Source: Streptomyces toxytricini (lineage in GTDB: Bacteria > Actinomycetota > Actinomycetes > Streptomycetales > Streptomycetaceae). From it: 64,000 nt of DNA. The translations under genes were made by a program, and so were the position numbers. This document shows, one piece after another, positions 1 to 8,576 of this stretch; within the stretch, counting starts at the first letter, position 1, and each line of letters opens with the position of its first letter. Below the pieces are notes generated by a model. It was not told the origin of the DNA. It did no database searches and saw nothing but the letters and a program-made list of their open reading frames with translations. Where the stretch lies: positions 91,834 through 155,833 of the forward strand of contig NZ_BMTY01000021.1 of assembly GCF_014649915.1 (NCBI RefSeq). Direction: 5' to 3'.

Positions 1-102
1 GCGGCCGTGCGGTGATGCGGAGTCCGGCGCCGCCCGCCCCGGACCGGGGCCGTGCGGCTGCCCGGAGTCCGGCAGCGGTTCGGGAGTGGGGGGCGGGGTC
101 AT
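1..102 (-). CDS. dprA: DprA (DNA-processing protein), N-terminal fragment cut by window edge
   Basis: An ATG at 102 overlaps the comM stop codon in an ATGA arrangement and stays open for all 34 codons to the window edge. The peptide begins MTPPPTPEPLPDSGQ and is Pro/Gly-rich, with no recognisable domain. The call rests on context: in Streptomyces, dprA directly follows comM. DprA loads RecA on incoming single-stranded DNA. No Rossmann-like core is visible in this fragment, so the identity is inferred from position only. Confidence 0.45.
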   Translation of the reverse strand, partial: MTPPPTPEPLPDSGQPHGPGPGRAAPDSASPHGR

Positions 103-1730
103 GCGGTGGCTCCTGCCGTGAGGGCGCCGCGGGCGACGCCGGTGCGGAGTTCCAGGGCGACGGCCACGTCCAGGGCGTCCGGGTGGTCGTTGCCCCGCAG
201 GTCGGCCACGGTCCAGGCGACCCGGAGCACCCGGTCGAGCCCGCGGGCGGTGAGGAGGCCGCGCTCCAGATCGCGCTCGGCCTGGGCGAGCGCGCCGGGG
301 GCGGCCGGCCAGCGGGTGCGGAGCTCGTGTCCGGGAACCTCGGCGTTGAGCCGCCACGGCGTCCCGGCGAGCCGGGCCGCGGCGCGCTCCCTGGCCTGGA
401 GGACCCGGGCGGCGACGACAGCCGTCGGCTCGCCGCGGCTGCCGGGCCGGGCCAGGTCGCGGCGGCCGACCGGCTCGACCTCCACCCGCAGGTCCACCCG
501 GTCCAGCAGCGGCCCCGACAGCCGGGCCTGGTACCGCCGCACCACCGAGGCGGGGCATTCGCAGCCCGCGCCGTACAGCCCGTGCCGCCCGCAGGGGCAG
601 GGGTTGGCGGCGAGGACCATCAGGAAGCGGGCCGGCAGCTGGACCACCCCGGCGGCCCGGGCGATGACCACCCGCCCGGACTCCAGGGGCTGGCGCAGCG
701 CGTCCAGCGCCTTCGCACTGAACTCGGCGGCTTCGTCCAGGAAGAGGATTCCGCGGTGTGCCAGCGAGACGGCCCCCGGCCGCGGCACCCCGGCCCCGCC
801 GCCGACGAGGGACTGCATGGTGGCGGAGTGGTGCGGCGCGCAGTACGGGGCGCGGGTGACGAGGGGGTCCCCCGGCGGGAGGATCCCGGCGACCGAGTGG
901 ACGGCGGTCACCTCCAGGGAGTCCTGCCGGGTGAGCGGCGGCAGGATGCCCTGCATCCGTTCGGCGAGCATCGTCTTGCCCGCGCCCGGCGGCCCGCTCA
1001 GGAACAGGTGGTGCCCTCCGGAGGCGGCGACCTCCAGGGCCCGGCGGGCCGCCTGCTGCCCGGCCACATCGGCCAGGTCCGGCAGATCGCCCGGGCCGCC
1101 CTCCGCCGGCCGGCCGGACAGGACCCCGGTGCCCAGGCCCGCGCCGGGCACCAGCAGCGCCGAGGGCCCCGGGCCGGGCGGCCCTGCCTCCTCCTCGGGC
1201 TCGGCGGCCGCCCCGTCGGCGCCGGTGAGCACCGCGATCAGCCGGCGCAGGCTGCCGACGCCGAGCACCGACACCCCGGGCACCAGCTCCGCCTCGGCGG
1301 CGCAGCCCCGCGGCACGACGACGTGGCGGTGGCCGGCCTCCGCGGCGGCGAGCACCGCCGGGAGGATGCCGGGCACCGGCCGGACCCGGCCGTCCAGTCC
1401 CAGCTCCCCGATCAGGACCAGGTCGGCGATGACCGCCGGGTCGACCACCTCCGCGGCTCCGAGCACCGCTGCCGCGACGGCGAGGTCGAATCCCGAGCCG
1501 CCCTTGGGGACGGAGGCAGGGCTGAGCCCGACCGTGAGCTTCTTCTGCGGCCAGGCGGCGCCGGAGTTGGCGACCGCGGCCCGCACCCGGTCCCGGCTCT
1601 CGACCAGGGTCTTGTCGGGCAGCCCCACCAGGGTGAAGGCCGCCACGCCCGGTTCGAGGTCGGCCTGGACCTCCACGACCACGCCCTCGACGCCGACGAG
1701 GGCCACCGAGCAGGCTCGCGCGAATCCCAT
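99..1730 (-). CDS. comM: ComM/YifB family Mg-chelatase-like AAA+ ATPase
   Basis: 543 residues starting MGFARACSVALVG, the usual start of this family. It has an N-terminal Lon-like fold with VGLPDKTLVESRDRVRAA, then a Walker A GPPGAGKTML near residue 248 and a Walker B region ending FLDEAAEF. The C-terminal region has the Cys-rich CPCG...C segment typical of the family. ComM-type helicases promote branch migration during natural transformation; the actinobacterial role is less clear. The start codon overlaps the yraN stop by one base and the 3' end overlaps dprA, so yraN-comM-dprA form a translationally coupled operon. The longer upstream in-frame extension is rejected because it would run through yraN. 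Confidence 0.93.
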   Translation of the reverse strand: MGFARACSVALVGVEGVVVEVQADLEPGVAAFTLVGLPDKTLVESRDRVRAAVANSGAAWPQKKLTVGLSPASVPKGGSGFDLAVAAAVLGAAEVVDPAVIADLVLIGELGLDGRVRPVPGILPAVLAAAEAGHRHVVVPRGCAAEAELVPGVSVLGVGSLRRLIAVLTGADGAAAEPEEEAGPPGPGPSALLVPGAGLGTGVLSGRPAEGGPGDLPDLADVAGQQAARRALEVAASGGHHLFLSGPPGAGKTMLAERMQGILPPLTRQDSLEVTAVHSVAGILPPGDPLVTRAPYCAPHHSATMQSLVGGGAGVPRPGAVSLAHRGILFLDEAAEFSAKALDALRQPLESGRVVIARAAGVVQLPARFLMVLAANPCPCGRHGLYGAGCECPASVVRRYQARLSGPLLDRVDLRVEVEPVGRRDLARPGSRGEPTAVVAARVLQARERAAARLAGTPWRLNAEVPGHELRTRWPAAPGALAQAERDLERGLLTARGLDRVLRVAWTVADLRGNDHPDALDVAVALELRTGVARGALTAGATA

Positions 1731-2101
1731 CACGCCACCCCCCTGACGTGCTCCACGACGGGCGCCCCGCGCCGCGGGAGCACGACCCCCACGAGGTCGA
1801 TCCGCACCCCGCCCGGCGGCGGTCCCCCGTGGTCGGCGAGCCAGCGCCCGGCGAGCCTGCGCAGCCGCTCGGCCTTGCCCGGCCGCACCGCGGCCATCGG
1901 GTGCTCGAACGGGCCCGCCCGCCGCGTCTTGACCTCGCACACCACGAGCGCGTCCCCGTCCCGGGCGAGGATGTCGATCTCCCCCGCCCGGCACCGCCAG
2001 TTCCGCTCGATGACGGTCATGCCGGCCTCCGCCAGCCGCCGCACGGCGAGCTCCTCGCCGTACCGCCCCATTGCCTGCCGCGCCACGCCCTTCGCGTCCA
2101 T
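1730..2101 (-). CDS. YraN family endonuclease-like protein (UPF0102)
   Basis: 123 residues from ATG 2101 (MDAKGVARQAMGRYGEELA). It carries the RecB-like nuclease core of the family: GEELAVRRL, then WRCRAGEIDILARDG with the acidic GEID pair, and VVCEVKTRR with the E-x-K pair. Members are small Holliday-junction-resolvase-like proteins without a settled function, and they are regularly found next to comM-dprA, as here. The M at MGRYGEEL (codon 11) is a possible alternative start. The stop overlaps the comM start by one base. Confidence 0.9.
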   Translation of the reverse strand: MDAKGVARQAMGRYGEELAVRRLAEAGMTVIERNWRCRAGEIDILARDGDALVVCEVKTRRAGPFEHPMAAVRPGKAERLRRLAGRWLADHGGPPPGGVRIDLVGVVLPRRGAPVVEHVRGVA

Positions 2102-2241
2102 CGCGCACCACCTCCACCGCCACGGTCCCGCGGACCGCAGAAGCGAGTGGATCTTGGTGGACGAAGAGGCCGTTGTGGACGGCGCCCTCACCCCTCAGGG
2201 GGACGGGAGCGCCGCCGGCGGGTGCGGCCGGGCCGCCGCGA

Positions 2242-2550
2242 TCAGCTGCCGGGCAGTTCGAGGTCGCTCTTGTTGAGCTCCTCGATGTTCACGTCCTTGA
2301 AGGTCAGCACGCGCACCTGCTTGACGAAGCGGGCCGGCCGGTACATGTCCCACACCCAGGCGTCGGCCATCGTCACCTCGAAGAACACCTCCCCCTGGAC
2401 CGAGTGCACCTGCATCTCGTAGTCGTTCGTCAGGTAGAAGCGGCGTTCCGTCTCGATCACGTACTTGAACAGCCCGACGACGTCGCGGTACTCCCGATAG
2501 AGCTTCAGCTCCATCTCGGTCTCGTACTTCTCGAGGTCCTCGGCGCTCAT
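2242..2550 (-). CDS. DUF2469 family protein
   Basis: 102 residues from the ATG at 2550 (MSAEDLEKYETEMEL). The highly acidic, aromatic-rich sequence with YREYRDVVGLFKYVIETERR and MADAWVWDMYRPARF matches the actinobacterial DUF2469 family, which is almost invariant across Streptomyces and Mycobacterium. The function is unknown. An upstream in-frame ATG at 2583 would add 11 residues but has a poor context, so the conserved MSAEDLEKYE start is preferred. It lies upstream of yraN-comM with a 140-base gap. Confidence 0.93.
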   Translation of the reverse strand: MSAEDLEKYETEMELKLYREYRDVVGLFKYVIETERRFYLTNDYEMQVHSVQGEVFFEVTMADAWVWDMYRPARFVKQVRVLTFKDVNIEELNKSDLELPGS

Positions 2551-2593
2551 GGCATGTTCCCCTTCAGCCGTGCGTCCCCCCATTGTGCGGCAG

Positions 2594-3112
2594 TCACGCG
2601 GGCGGCCGGTCGATTTCCGTCGCGAGGTCCACCGGCGCGCCCGGCGGGCCCTCCGCCAGCAGGGTCTCCAGGAGCCCGGCGAGCCGCGCGGGGTAGACGG
2701 TCTCCCGGGTCGTGAGGAGTTCCTCCACGGTCCACCACCTGGCCCCGGTGACGCTGCGCCGCTCCAGTTCGGTGAGGCCCTTCATCTCGGTGCGCGTCTG
2801 CCCGGTCCGGGCCAGGAAGTACCACTCGTCCTGCTCCCACCGCCGCCCGTCGAAGGGGAAGGCGCAGTGGCGCCGCCACAGCACCGGTCCGAGCTCGACC
2901 TCGGTGATGCCGGTCTCCTCCGCGAGCTCCCGCAGGGCGGCCTCCTCGCGGGTCTCCGCGCCCTCCAGCCCGCCGCCCGGGGTGAACCACCAGTCGACCT
3001 CCGGCGCCGCGGGCTCGAAGCCGTGCAGCAGCAGGATCCGGTCCGCGGGGTCGAGCAGGACCACCCGGGACACCTTGCGGAAGCCGGCCGCGCCGGCCGG
3101 GTCATCGGGCAC
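2594..3112 (-). CDS. Nudix hydrolase
   Basis: About 172 residues if started at GTG 3112 (PDDPAGAAGFRKV). The Nudix box is intact: GGGLEGAETREEAALRELAEE with the REEAALRELAEETG core. It should hydrolyse a nucleoside diphosphate linked to another moiety; the substrate cannot be told. The GTG start overlaps the stop of the fourth signal peptidase gene by 11 bases. A later GTG at 3073 (VSRVVLLDP) is a second choice. As I recall, this gene is the last one of the Streptomyces sip cluster, so it is probably co-transcribed with it. Confidence 0.88.
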   Translation of the reverse strand: MPDDPAGAAGFRKVSRVVLLDPADRILLLHGFEPAAPEVDWWFTPGGGLEGAETREEAALRELAEETGITEVELGPVLWRRHCAFPFDGRRWEQDEWYFLARTGQTRTEMKGLTELERRSVTGARWWTVEELLTTRETVYPARLAGLLETLLAEGPPGAPVDLATEIDRPPA

Positions 3113-3899
3113 CGGCCGCCGCCTTCCGGCGGGCGAGCACCCGCGCCAGGGGCCCGTACGCGCACCCGAGCAGGACGAGCGCGGCACCGGCCGCGGCCGC
3201 GGCCAGCTGGATCCGCAGAGGCCCGGGCCGCGAGGTCCCGCCGGGCAGGTCCGCGTACGCCGCGGGCCGGCCGACCATGGTCGCGGAGGGCCAGGCGAGG
3301 GCGTCGACGCGGCCCCGAACCGCGGAGCGCGGCACGGTCCCCTGCCCGGCCTCCTGGAGGTGTGCCCGCGAGTCGAGGGAGGCGGAGCGGCGGTCGCCCA
3401 GGAGGAAGAGGTTCCCCTCGGGGACGGTCACCTCGAAGGGGGTCTGCGACGCGGGCCGCAGCCCGTTCGCGGCGGCACCGGGGTCGTCGAGGTCGGCGTA
3501 CGGCTCGTCGAGCTCGCGGCCGTTGAGGGTGAGCCGCCCGCCCGCGCCGCAGCACTTCACGGTGTCGCCGCCGACGCCGACGACCCGCTTGACCATGGGC
3601 GAGTCGGCCCATCGGGTGTCGGTGAAGACGACCACGTCGCCCCGGCGGACCTCGGCGCCGTCGATCCGCTGGGCGAGGACCCGGTCGCCCGGCCTGACGG
3701 TCGGGACCATCGAGTCGGTCGGCACCGTGAAGGGCTGGTAGACCACGGCCCCCCACACGAAGGCGCCCAGGAAGAGCACGAAGCCGACGGCGACGGCGAT
3801 GCCCGACAGGACGCTGCCGGCACCACGGCGGCCGCCTCCGCTCCCGCGTGCTCCCTGCGTGCTGCCGTCCTGCGTTCTGCTGTCCTGCGTTCCGCCCAT
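3102..3899 (-). CDS. lepB: Type I signal peptidase (fourth of four, sipZ position)
   Basis: 265 residues. It has an N-terminal transmembrane segment near residues 31-54 and the Ser/Lys dyad: Ser63 in TDSMVPT and Lys104 in PMVKRVVGVGGD. Box E is changed to LLGDRRSASLDSR where relatives read MGDHR. A C-terminal hydrophobic stretch (IQLAAAAAGAALVLLGCAYG) predicts a second membrane anchor. It cleaves secretory signal peptides on the outer face of the membrane. It ends the tandem array and overlaps the Nudix gene. Confidence 0.92.
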   Translation of the reverse strand: MGGTQDSRTQDGSTQGARGSGGGRRGAGSVLSGIAVAVGFVLFLGAFVWGAVVYQPFTVPTDSMVPTVRPGDRVLAQRIDGAEVRRGDVVVFTDTRWADSPMVKRVVGVGGDTVKCCGAGGRLTLNGRELDEPYADLDDPGAAANGLRPASQTPFEVTVPEGNLFLLGDRRSASLDSRAHLQEAGQGTVPRSAVRGRVDALAWPSATMVGRPAAYADLPGGTSRPGPLRIQLAAAAAGAALVLLGCAYGPLARVLARRKAAAGAR

Positions 3900-3941
3900 G
3901 GCTGCGCCCCCTGTCCGGGATGGACCACCCTGGGCGGCACC

Positions 3942-4841
3942 CTACCTGCCGGTAGTACCGCCGGTCAGCCTCCGTCGGCGCCACAGGACGAGGGGGACGG
4001 CTCCGGCGAGGCCGAGCGCGGCCGGGGCGGCGCTGAGCGCCTTCGCCGGGGCCTGGTTGCCGATGCCCGGCTGGTCGAAGGTGTCCGGGACCGGCAGGGT
4101 CGACCAGCGGGTGACCGGCCAGGCGACGACCACGGCGCGCCCGACGACCTTGTCGACGGGGACGAAGCCCTGGGTGGAGTCCTGCATGTGGTAGCGGGAG
4201 TCCTGGCTGTTCTGGCGGTGGTCGCCCATCACCCAGATCTTGCCCTCGGGCACCTTCAGCGGCCCGAACGGCGCATCGTCGCAGGGGGTGTTGCCGGGGA
4301 AGATGTACGGCTCGTCGAGCGGCTTGCCGTTGACGACGACGGGGCCGCCCTTCTTGCACTCGACCGTGTCCCCGCCGATGGCGATGGTCCGCTTGATCAG
4401 GTCCTTCTCGTCGGCGGACGGCATCAGGCCGATCTTGCTGAGGATCTGCTGGACGAGGTTGGGCTCCGGGGTGGGCTCGCCGGCCAGCCAGTTCGCCGGG
4501 TCGTGGAAGACCACGACCTCGCCGCGCTCGGGCTCCGAGCCGAACCACGGGGTGAGCTTGTCGACGAGGACGCGGTCGCCGCGCTGGAGGGTGTTCTGCA
4601 TCGAGTCCGAGGGGATCGAGAACGCCTGCACCAGGAACGTCTTGATCAGCAGGGCGAGCAGCAGGGCGATGCCGATGAGGAGCGGCAGCTCCTTCCAGAA
4701 CGACCGCTGCGGCTGCGCCTCGGCGTCGTCCTCCGCCTCGTCCCCGGCGGCGCCACCGGCAATGTGCTCGGCGTCGGCCGGGCGCTCCTCGCCGTCGTCG
4801 CGTCCGGACCGTGCGCCAACCGCCACGTCCCCCACATCCAC
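3942..4841 (-). CDS. lepB: Type I signal peptidase (third of four, sipY position)
   Basis: 299 residues. A long acidic cytoplasmic N-terminus (residues 1-46, rich in Asp/Glu) precedes a transmembrane segment near 51-75. The catalytic pair is Ser80 (IPSDSMQNT) and Lys150 (DLIKRTIAIGGD); box E reads WVMGDHRQNSQDSR. A C-terminal hydrophobic segment (LSAAPAALGLAGAVPLVLW) followed by Arg residues suggests a second membrane span, as in the next copy. The gap to the upstream sip gene is 95 bases. Confidence 0.94.
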   Translation of the reverse strand: MDVGDVAVGARSGRDDGEERPADAEHIAGGAAGDEAEDDAEAQPQRSFWKELPLLIGIALLLALLIKTFLVQAFSIPSDSMQNTLQRGDRVLVDKLTPWFGSEPERGEVVVFHDPANWLAGEPTPEPNLVQQILSKIGLMPSADEKDLIKRTIAIGGDTVECKKGGPVVVNGKPLDEPYIFPGNTPCDDAPFGPLKVPEGKIWVMGDHRQNSQDSRYHMQDSTQGFVPVDKVVGRAVVVAWPVTRWSTLPVPDTFDQPGIGNQAPAKALSAAPAALGLAGAVPLVLWRRRRLTGGTTGR

Positions 4842-4936
4842 TCCTCACTCGGAACTGCCGCCCGGCCGGTTCGGCACGGGCCCTCCCCTCCCTTAACGAG
4901 CGGGAGTTCCCTAAGGCGCGGGAGACCGAGGACACA

Positions 4937-5821
4937 CTATGCGACGGGTGCGCCCGCGCGGCGCCCGCTGCGGCCGCGTCGCCCGCTCCGCCGCGGATCG
5001 GGGACGGTGAGGAAGGTGGCGGGTTGTTCCAGCTTGCGCCAGTGGTCGAACGGCCATGCGATGACGACGGCCTCGCCGACGACGCCCTCCTCCGAGATGG
5101 TGCCCTGGAAGGCCTCGTCGAGGTGGAAGCGGGAATCGGCCGAATTCGAGCGGTGGTCGCCCATGACGAAGAGCCGGCCGGGCGGCACGGCGACTTCGAA
5201 CCTGATGTCGGAGGGGGAGTTCCCGGGCTTCACGTACGGCTCGTCCAGTGGCGCGCCGTTGACGGTGACGCGCCCCTTGGCGTCGCAGCAGGCGACGGTG
5301 TCGCCGCCGACCCCGATGACGCGCTTGATGAGGTCCTGTTCGTCGGCCGAGGGCAGCAGGCCGATGAAGGTCAGCGCCTGCTTGACCTGCTTGACGCCGA
5401 CGGGGTCGCGCGGCGGGCGCGCCGCCTCGCCCTTGAGCCAGCCGCCGGGGTCCTCGAACACGACGACGTCTCCACGCTCGATCGGGGAGCCGAACCAGGG
5501 TGTCAGCTTGTCCACGAGGACCCGGTCGCCGATCCGGATGGTCTCCTCCATGGAGCCCGAGGGGATGAAGAAGGCCTGCACCAGGAACGTCTTGAGCAGC
5601 AGGGCGATGCACAGCGCGGCGACGACGAGCAGCGGGAGCTCGCCGGCGCGCCGGGTGCGCCGGCGCCGCCGGACGCGGCGGGCCAGCCGGCGCCGCTCGG
5701 CCCGCCCGCCCGGCTCGGGCGCCGGGGCCTCCTCGGCGGCGGGCGCGGCGGCGGCGCGGGCCGGCCGGGCGGCCTGCCTGCGGCGCTCGCGCTCGCTGCG
5801 CTGCCGGCCCCGGCTACCCAT
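4937..5821 (-). CDS. lepB: Type I signal peptidase (second of four, sipX position)
   Basis: 294 residues from ATG 5821 (MGSRGRQRSERERRR). An Ala/Pro and then strongly Arg-rich cytoplasmic tail of about 60 residues leads into one transmembrane segment (62-85). The catalytic pair is Ser90 (IPSGSMEET) and Lys166 (DLIKRVIGVGGD); box E is FVMGDHRSNSADSR. The C-terminus is basic and lacks a second membrane span, unlike the two downstream copies. The start lies 8 bases inside the upstream copy, so translation is probably coupled. Confidence 0.94.
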   Translation of the reverse strand: MGSRGRQRSERERRRQAARPARAAAAPAAEEAPAPEPGGRAERRRLARRVRRRRRTRRAGELPLLVVAALCIALLLKTFLVQAFFIPSGSMEETIRIGDRVLVDKLTPWFGSPIERGDVVVFEDPGGWLKGEAARPPRDPVGVKQVKQALTFIGLLPSADEQDLIKRVIGVGGDTVACCDAKGRVTVNGAPLDEPYVKPGNSPSDIRFEVAVPPGRLFVMGDHRSNSADSRFHLDEAFQGTISEEGVVGEAVVIAWPFDHWRKLEQPATFLTVPDPRRSGRRGRSGRRAGAPVA

Positions 5822-6596
5822 GGCCGCCGCCGGAGGCGGGCGCCGGGACGGCCGGCCCCGGACCGGGGGCGGTGCGGCCCCAGCGCGAAGGCGGCCAGCC
5901 GATCCAGTCGGCCCGCCCGATGACCTTCTCCACCGGCACCATCCCCCCGCCCGGCGCGCCCAGGTGGTCCCGGGAGTCCCGGGACTGCGACCGGTGGTCG
6001 CCCATGACCCAGAGGTGGTCCAGCGGGACGACGATCCGGAAGGGCACCTTCGAGGGAGCGTCACCCGGATACAGGTACGGCTCCGCCAGCGGCACGCCGT
6101 TCACCGCGAGGCGCCCCCGGGCGTCGCAGCAGACGACGTCGTCCCCGCCGACGCCGACGACCCGCTTGACGAAGTCGCTGTCGGACGGCCCGCCGATGCC
6201 CAGGGCGGAGGCCGCCCCGCCGACGAGCCCGGCCAGCGGGCCCGGCGCCGCGTCCGGTTCCGGCACGAAGGAGCCGGTGCCGTCGAACACGACCACGTCG
6301 CCGCGGCGCGGTACGTCGCCGAAACGGTACGCCAGCTTGTTCACGAGCAGCCGGTCGCCGACCCTGAGCGTGGGCTCCATGGACCGGCTCGGGATCAGGA
6401 ACGGCTGGACGACGAACCCGGCGAGCAGCAGCAGGAAGACGGTGCAGACCACCCCGAGCAGGGCGGCCCCGCGCAGCGGGGACAGCCGCCGCCAGCCGTC
6501 CGGGGCGAGGAACCGGGCAAAAGCGGAACGCGGCCGCCCCTCCCCCGTGCCGGGGGAGGAGTGGCCGCGTTCGGTGAGCTCTGCTTCGGTGTCCAT
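5814..6596 (-). CDS. lepB: Type I signal peptidase (first of four, sipW position)
   Basis: 260 residues from ATG 6596 (MDTEAELTERGHS). It has one transmembrane segment (43-66), catalytic Ser72 (IPSRSMEPT) and Lys144 (DFVKRVVGVGGD), and box E WVMGDHRSQSRDSR. A Gly/Ala/Pro insert (about residues 113-137) separates the domain boxes. The C-terminus is Pro/Gly-rich with no second span. It lies 43 bases downstream of rplS and may be read from the ribosomal operon as well as from its own promoter. Confidence 0.94.
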   Translation of the reverse strand: MDTEAELTERGHSSPGTGEGRPRSAFARFLAPDGWRRLSPLRGAALLGVVCTVFLLLLAGFVVQPFLIPSRSMEPTLRVGDRLLVNKLAYRFGDVPRRGDVVVFDGTGSFVPEPDAAPGPLAGLVGGAASALGIGGPSDSDFVKRVVGVGGDDVVCCDARGRLAVNGVPLAEPYLYPGDAPSKVPFRIVVPLDHLWVMGDHRSQSRDSRDHLGAPGGGMVPVEKVIGRADWIGWPPSRWGRTAPGPGPAVPAPASGGGHG

Positions 6597-6639
6597 CGGG
6601 GGGAGCCTATCCGGCCGCCCCCTGGATCCGGAGAGGAGA

Positions 6640-6990
6640 TCAGCGGTCGCGCTTCTCCTTGATCTTCGCGGCCTTGCCGCGGAGCTCACGGAGGTAGTAC
6701 AGCTTGGCGCGGCGGACGTCACCACGGGTGACCAGCTCGATCTTCTCGAAGATCGGGGAGTTCACCGGGAAGGTGCGCTCGACACCGACGCTGAAGGAGA
6801 CCTTGCGAACGGTGAAGGTCTCGGAGACGCCGGAGCCCTGGCGGCGGATGACGACGCCTTTGAACTGCTGGATACGGGAGCGGTTGCCCTCGATGACGCG
6901 GACGTGCACGTTGACGGTGTCACCCGGGCGGAAGGCCGGGACGTCCGAGCGCAGGGAGGCGGCGTTCACGCCGTCGAGCAGGTGAGACAT
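6640..6990 (-). CDS. rplS: 50S ribosomal protein L19
   Basis: 116 residues, the normal L19 length, starting MSHLLDGVNAASLRSDVPAF. Family features include RPGDTVNVHVRVIEGNRSR, IQQFKGVVIRRQGSG, VERTFPVNSPIFEKIE and the C-terminal RRAKLYYLRELRGK. L19 sits at the interface of the two ribosomal subunits. It is the last gene of rpsP-khpA-rimM-trmD-rplS. A 133-base gap to trmD contains a short CCCCT/AGGGG stem-loop around 7083-7100 that could set relative expression. Confidence 0.98.
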   Translation of the reverse strand: MSHLLDGVNAASLRSDVPAFRPGDTVNVHVRVIEGNRSRIQQFKGVVIRRQGSGVSETFTVRKVSFSVGVERTFPVNSPIFEKIELVTRGDVRRAKLYYLRELRGKAAKIKEKRDR

Positions 6991-7123
6991 GTTCTTCGTC
7001 TGCTTTCTTCGCACGACGCCACAGGTCGCCGATGCGGGTTTTCGGGGAGAATTCCGTAGCCGTGCCACCCCTCGTGCGACGGTCCCCCTGTGGCAGGGGC
7101 GCACGCGAGCACACAGCAGCCGC

Positions 7124-7945
7124 TTATTCTTCCACGGCCCGCGGCCTGCGCCAAAATCGGCCGTCCGCAGACGGCTGCCAGCCCAGGGCCGCCAGCAGCT
7201 CCCGGTCCTTCTTGTCGTACGCGGAGGCCTCGCAGCGCTCGATCAGGTCCGGGCGGTTGGCGGCGGTCCGGCGCAGCGCCTCGTCTCGCCGCCAGCGGGC
7301 GATCTTCCCGTGGTGGCCGCTGAGCAGCACCTCCGGAATGCCGCGGCCGCGCCACTGCGGCGGCTTGGTGTAGACGGGGCCCTCCAGGAGGTTCGCCATC
7401 CCGCCCGGCGCGAAGGAGTCGTCCCGGTGCGATTCGGCGTTGCCGAGGACGCCGGGCAGCAGGCGGGCCACCGCTTCGGTCACGACCAGGACGGCGGCCT
7501 CGCCGCCCGCGAGGACGTAGTCGCCGATGGAGACCTCGTAGACCGGCATGCGCGTGGCGTACTCGTCCATGACGCGCCGGTCGATGCCCTCGTAGCGGGC
7601 CGGGGTGAAGATCAGCCAGGGCCGCTCGGAGAGCTCGACGGCGAGCTCCTGTGTGAACGGCCGCCCGCTGGGCGTGGGCACGACGAGGACGGGACCCCGG
7701 GAGCCGGCCTCGTAGCCGTCGGCGAGCACCTCGTCGAGGGCCTCGCCCCAGGGGTCGGTCTTCATGACCATGCCGGGGCCGCCGCCGTACGGGGTGTCGT
7801 CGACGGTGTTGTGCCGGTCGTGGGTCCAGTCGCGCAGGTCGTGGACGTGCACGCCGAGCTGCCCGCGGGCCCGCGCCTTGCCGACGAGGGAGACGTTCAG
7901 CGGTTCGAGGTACTCGGGGAAGATCGTGACGACGTCGAGCCGCAT
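7124..7945 (-). CDS. trmD: tRNA (guanine-37-N1)-methyltransferase TrmD
   Basis: 273 residues. The SPOUT-type trefoil-knot motifs are intact: MRLDVVTIFPEYL at the start, DDTPYGGGPGMVMKTDPW, ARYEGIDRRVMDEYA and EVSIGDYVLAGGEAAVLV, then the downstream HRDDSFAPGG. TrmD methylates G37 of tRNAs reading CNN codons and prevents +1 frameshifting. The start overlaps the rimM stop by one base. Confidence 0.98.
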   Translation of the reverse strand: MRLDVVTIFPEYLEPLNVSLVGKARARGQLGVHVHDLRDWTHDRHNTVDDTPYGGGPGMVMKTDPWGEALDEVLADGYEAGSRGPVLVVPTPSGRPFTQELAVELSERPWLIFTPARYEGIDRRVMDEYATRMPVYEVSIGDYVLAGGEAAVLVVTEAVARLLPGVLGNAESHRDDSFAPGGMANLLEGPVYTKPPQWRGRGIPEVLLSGHHGKIARWRRDEALRRTAANRPDLIERCEASAYDKKDRELLAALGWQPSADGRFWRRPRAVEE

Positions 7946-8496
7946 CAGGCCCCGTCCTCCTCGTCCCGGGTGGAGGCCACCACGGCACGGTCGTCGATCA
8001 GGCCCGGCGGCGGCGTGATGACGCAGCGCTGCTCCTCCAGGTCGATCTCGGCGACGATCTCCTCCACGAAGGGGATCATCACCTCGGAGCCGTCCTCCCG
8101 CTCGACGATGAACAGGTCCTGCGAGGGCAGGTGGGAGATCTCGGTGATCCGGCCGACCGCGGTGCCGTCCTCCAGGACCACGTCCAGGTCGATGAGCTGG
8201 TGGTCGTAGAACTCGTCGGGCTCCTCGGGCAGCTCCGACGGGTCCACGTCGGCGATGAGCAGCGTGTTGCGCAGCGCCTCGGCGGCGGTGCGGTCCTTCA
8301 CGCCCTCGAACCGCAGCAGGAGGCGCCCGCTGTGCACCCGTCCCGTCTCGACGGTGAGGGGGCCCGCCGAGGCCGGCTCCGTCTGCAGCACGGCGCCGGG
8401 CCCGAGCCGCAGCTCCGGCTCGTCCGTCCGCACCTCGACGGTGACCTCACCCTTGATCCCGTGGGCGCGGCCGATCCGCGCGACTACCAGCTGCAC
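7945..8496 (-). CDS. rimM: Ribosome maturation factor RimM (16S rRNA processing)
   Basis: 183 residues. It begins MQLVVARIGRAHGIKGEV, the RimM N-terminal signature, and has a C-terminal PRC-barrel with EFYDHQLIDLDVVLEDG and GSEVMIPFVEEIVAEID. It binds S19 and assists maturation of the 30S head. It is coupled to trmD by a one-base overlap and separated from khpA by an 80-base spacer containing a strong hairpin. Confidence 0.97.
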   Translation of the reverse strand: MQLVVARIGRAHGIKGEVTVEVRTDEPELRLGPGAVLQTEPASAGPLTVETGRVHSGRLLLRFEGVKDRTAAEALRNTLLIADVDPSELPEEPDEFYDHQLIDLDVVLEDGTAVGRITEISHLPSQDLFIVEREDGSEVMIPFVEEIVAEIDLEEQRCVITPPPGLIDDRAVVASTRDEEDGA

Positions 8497-8522
8497 TCTT
8501 CCTTCTCCTGTCCATACGACGA

Positions 8523-8558
8523 CGGGCCGGGGCGGGCACGAATGCCCTCCCCGGCCCG
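8523..8558 (-). other. Stem-loop in the khpA-rimM spacer
   Basis: Arms at 8523-8538 and 8543-8558 pair over 16 positions with one C/T mismatch around a CGAA tetraloop. The stem is almost pure G/C. It lies inside the rpsP operon, so it is more likely an attenuator or an RNA-processing/stabilising element than an operon end. There is no T-run on either side. Confidence 0.6.
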
Positions 8559-8576
8559 TGCCGGTGATTCAACTGC

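Noticed and set aside
2712..6662. 1316-codon plus-strand ORF across the signal peptidase genes
   Set aside because: Antisense to four clear signal peptidases; no domain and Arg/Gly/Ala-rich composition.
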